Part shown: positions 6,191 to 6,832 of the stretch, one piece after another
Position numbering within the stretch: position 1 is the first letter of the stretch
Layout: each line of letters opens with the position of its first letter
Assembly (NCBI GenBank): GCA_002256685.1
Contig: NQJH01000005.1
Coordinates: 1-6,832 of the forward strand
Reading direction: 5' to 3'
Origin: Methylococcaceae bacterium NSP1-2
Lineage (GTDB): Bacteria > Pseudomonadota > Gammaproteobacteria > Methylococcales > Methylomonadaceae
Length of the DNA stretch: 6,832 nucleotides
Position numbers and translations under genes: made by a program
Notes under the pieces: generated by a model
Databases searched by the model: none
What the model was told of the DNA's origin: nothing
What the model saw: the letters and a program-made list of their open reading frames with translations, nothing else

Positions 6191-6218
6191 GTATAGACGC
6201 GATTCATCGCGTCTATAC
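6191..6218. repeat. 28-bp hairpin repeat in the SulP/HyfB-like spacer
   Basis: GTATAGACGCGAT (6191-6203) and ATCGCGTCTATAC (6206-6218) are perfect 13-bp inverted arms around two bases (TC). The RNA would form a stable hairpin with a tight TTCA loop. No T-run follows, so it is not a standard terminator. The location, 11-38 bases after the SulP stop and 42 before the next ATG, suits a REP-like element or an mRNA stability or processing site that lets the two genes be expressed at different levels. Confidence 0.8.
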
Positions 6219-6228
6219 GATTCATCGC
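6200..6228. repeat. Direct repeat CGATTCATCGC overlapping the hairpin
   Basis: The 11-mer CGATTCATCGC occurs at 6200-6210 and 6218-6228, an 18-base period. After the second copy comes CTTTCTACGC, a weakened version of GTCTATACG that follows the first. The spacer therefore seems to contain one intact and one decayed unit of a small palindromic repeat. Confidence 0.6.
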
Positions 6229-6259
6229 CTTTCTACGCCCCTCTATTTGAGAAGTTATT

Positions 6260-6832
6260 ATGATTCTATTGTTAGCTTATTGCGCGGTGCTATTCAGCTT
6301 TGCGTCTGGTTTATTAGCCTTGCTAAGCAATCAGCGGCATAGCCTGTTAGCACTGCGACAAAGGGTTTTAAAAAATCCCTCCGCGTTTATCGACGCTTGT
6401 TTAGAAGAACATCACTACCCTAATTTTTTACGGCAAGCCGTGTTTATTCTGTTGGGTTTATCGGGGGTGTTTGCCGTATTAGCGGGTTTAAGCGTACTGA
6501 TTAGCAATACTGTCGTCACGGGTCAAATCAACTTAGGCTTACCTTGGTTGCCGTGGCATGTTCGCTTTGACGCGCTGTCGGGGTTTTTCTTTTTAATCAT
6601 TGGTATTGCAGTAGGCGCGGTCAGTTTATACGGACCCGGTTACGTCCATCATTACAAAGAACAAGACCATCCGTTTGCCGCACTCGGTTTATTCACCGGC
6701 TTGTTTGTCATGGGCATGTTGTTGGTGTTACTCGCCGATGATGCGTTTATGTTCATGATTGCGTGGGAACTGATGTCAGTTGCCAGTTATTTTCTGGTTG
6801 CGTTTCAACATGAACACGCAGCGAATCGCAGA
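6260..6832 (+). CDS. hyfB: HyfB-like (hydrogenase-4 component B / complex I antiporter-type) subunit, N-terminal part
   Basis: The first 191 residues of a proton-conducting membrane subunit of the NuoL/Mrp/HyfB superfamily; the frame is open to the window edge and full-length relatives have roughly 500-670 residues. Visible features are TM1 (2-22), TM2 (60-82), VRFDALSGFFFLIIG (101-115), SLYGPGYVHHYKEQ (122-135), a helix at 143-160 and AWELMSVASYFLVAFQHE (168-185). E170 corresponds to the conserved antiporter-type glutamate. The DALS and WELMS..SYFLV blocks favour HyfB/HycC over NuoL or DabB. Between TM1 and TM2 is a polar insert of about 35 residues (24-58) not expected in a minimal HyfB. 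The ATG has GAGAAG five bases upstream. It follows the SulP gene by 79 bases on the same strand, so it probably shares the sigma-54 promoter. E. coli hyc and hyf operons are also sigma-54-dependent. Whether a hydrogenase, a formate dehydrogenase or neither follows cannot be seen. Confidence 0.88.
   Translation, partial: MILLLAYCAVLFSFASGLLALLSNQRHSLLALRQRVLKNPSAFIDACLEEHHYPNFLRQAVFILLGLSGVFAVLAGLSVLISNTVVTGQINLGLPWLPWHVRFDALSGFFFLIIGIAVGAVSLYGPGYVHHYKEQDHPFAALGLFTGLFVMGMLLVLLADDAFMFMIAWELMSVASYFLVAFQHEHAANRR

Noticed and set aside
1..6832. CRISPR arrays, tRNA, rRNA and insertion-sequence genes
   Set aside because: No regularly spaced repeats, no cloverleaf-like segments and no transposase-like frames were seen on either strand.

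Overview
The window holds two independent transcription blocks running in opposite directions, separated by a 562-base region with several dyads. Protein families, gene order and moderate AT-richness suggest a gammaproteobacterium. A sulfur- or methane-oxidising lineage (for example Beggiatoa/Thiothrix-like) is possible, but this is a low-confidence impression from family resemblance, not a taxonomic call.

Left block (minus strand, positions 3965 down to 1). An AraC-type regulator with an N-terminal cupin domain is followed, after 217 bases, by a Tat-exported solute-binding protein of the NrtA/SsuA/TauA superfamily and its membrane permease, whose reading frames overlap by four bases (ATGA). 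A 100-base gap then leads to an OsmC-like protein. Fifteen bases after that begins another reading frame, cut by the window edge. This looks like an inducible uptake operon for a small oxyanion or organosulfur compound. The ATPase that such a transporter needs is not in the window and must lie further along or elsewhere.

Middle (3966-4527). No convincing gene. It holds a perfect 26-bp palindrome, a reverse-strand stretch that reads like the end of a protein but has no start, a 25-bp imperfect dyad flanked by a 9-bp direct repeat, and a very good sigma-54 (-24/-12) promoter, TTGGCATACAGCTTGCT, 41 bases before the next gene.

Right block (plus strand, 4528 to the end). A SulP-family anion transporter with a C-terminal STAS domain is followed by a 79-base spacer with a 28-bp hairpin repeat, then by the first 191 codons of a HyfB-like (hydrogenase-4 component B / complex I antiporter-type) membrane subunit. 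The pair appears to be the start of one sigma-54-controlled operon linking an anion (bicarbonate or sulfate) transporter to a Hyf-type ion-translocating membrane complex. This is the most interesting hypothesis in the window: SulP-driven anion uptake energetically or metabolically coupled to a complex-I-like module. The genes beyond the right edge would decide it.
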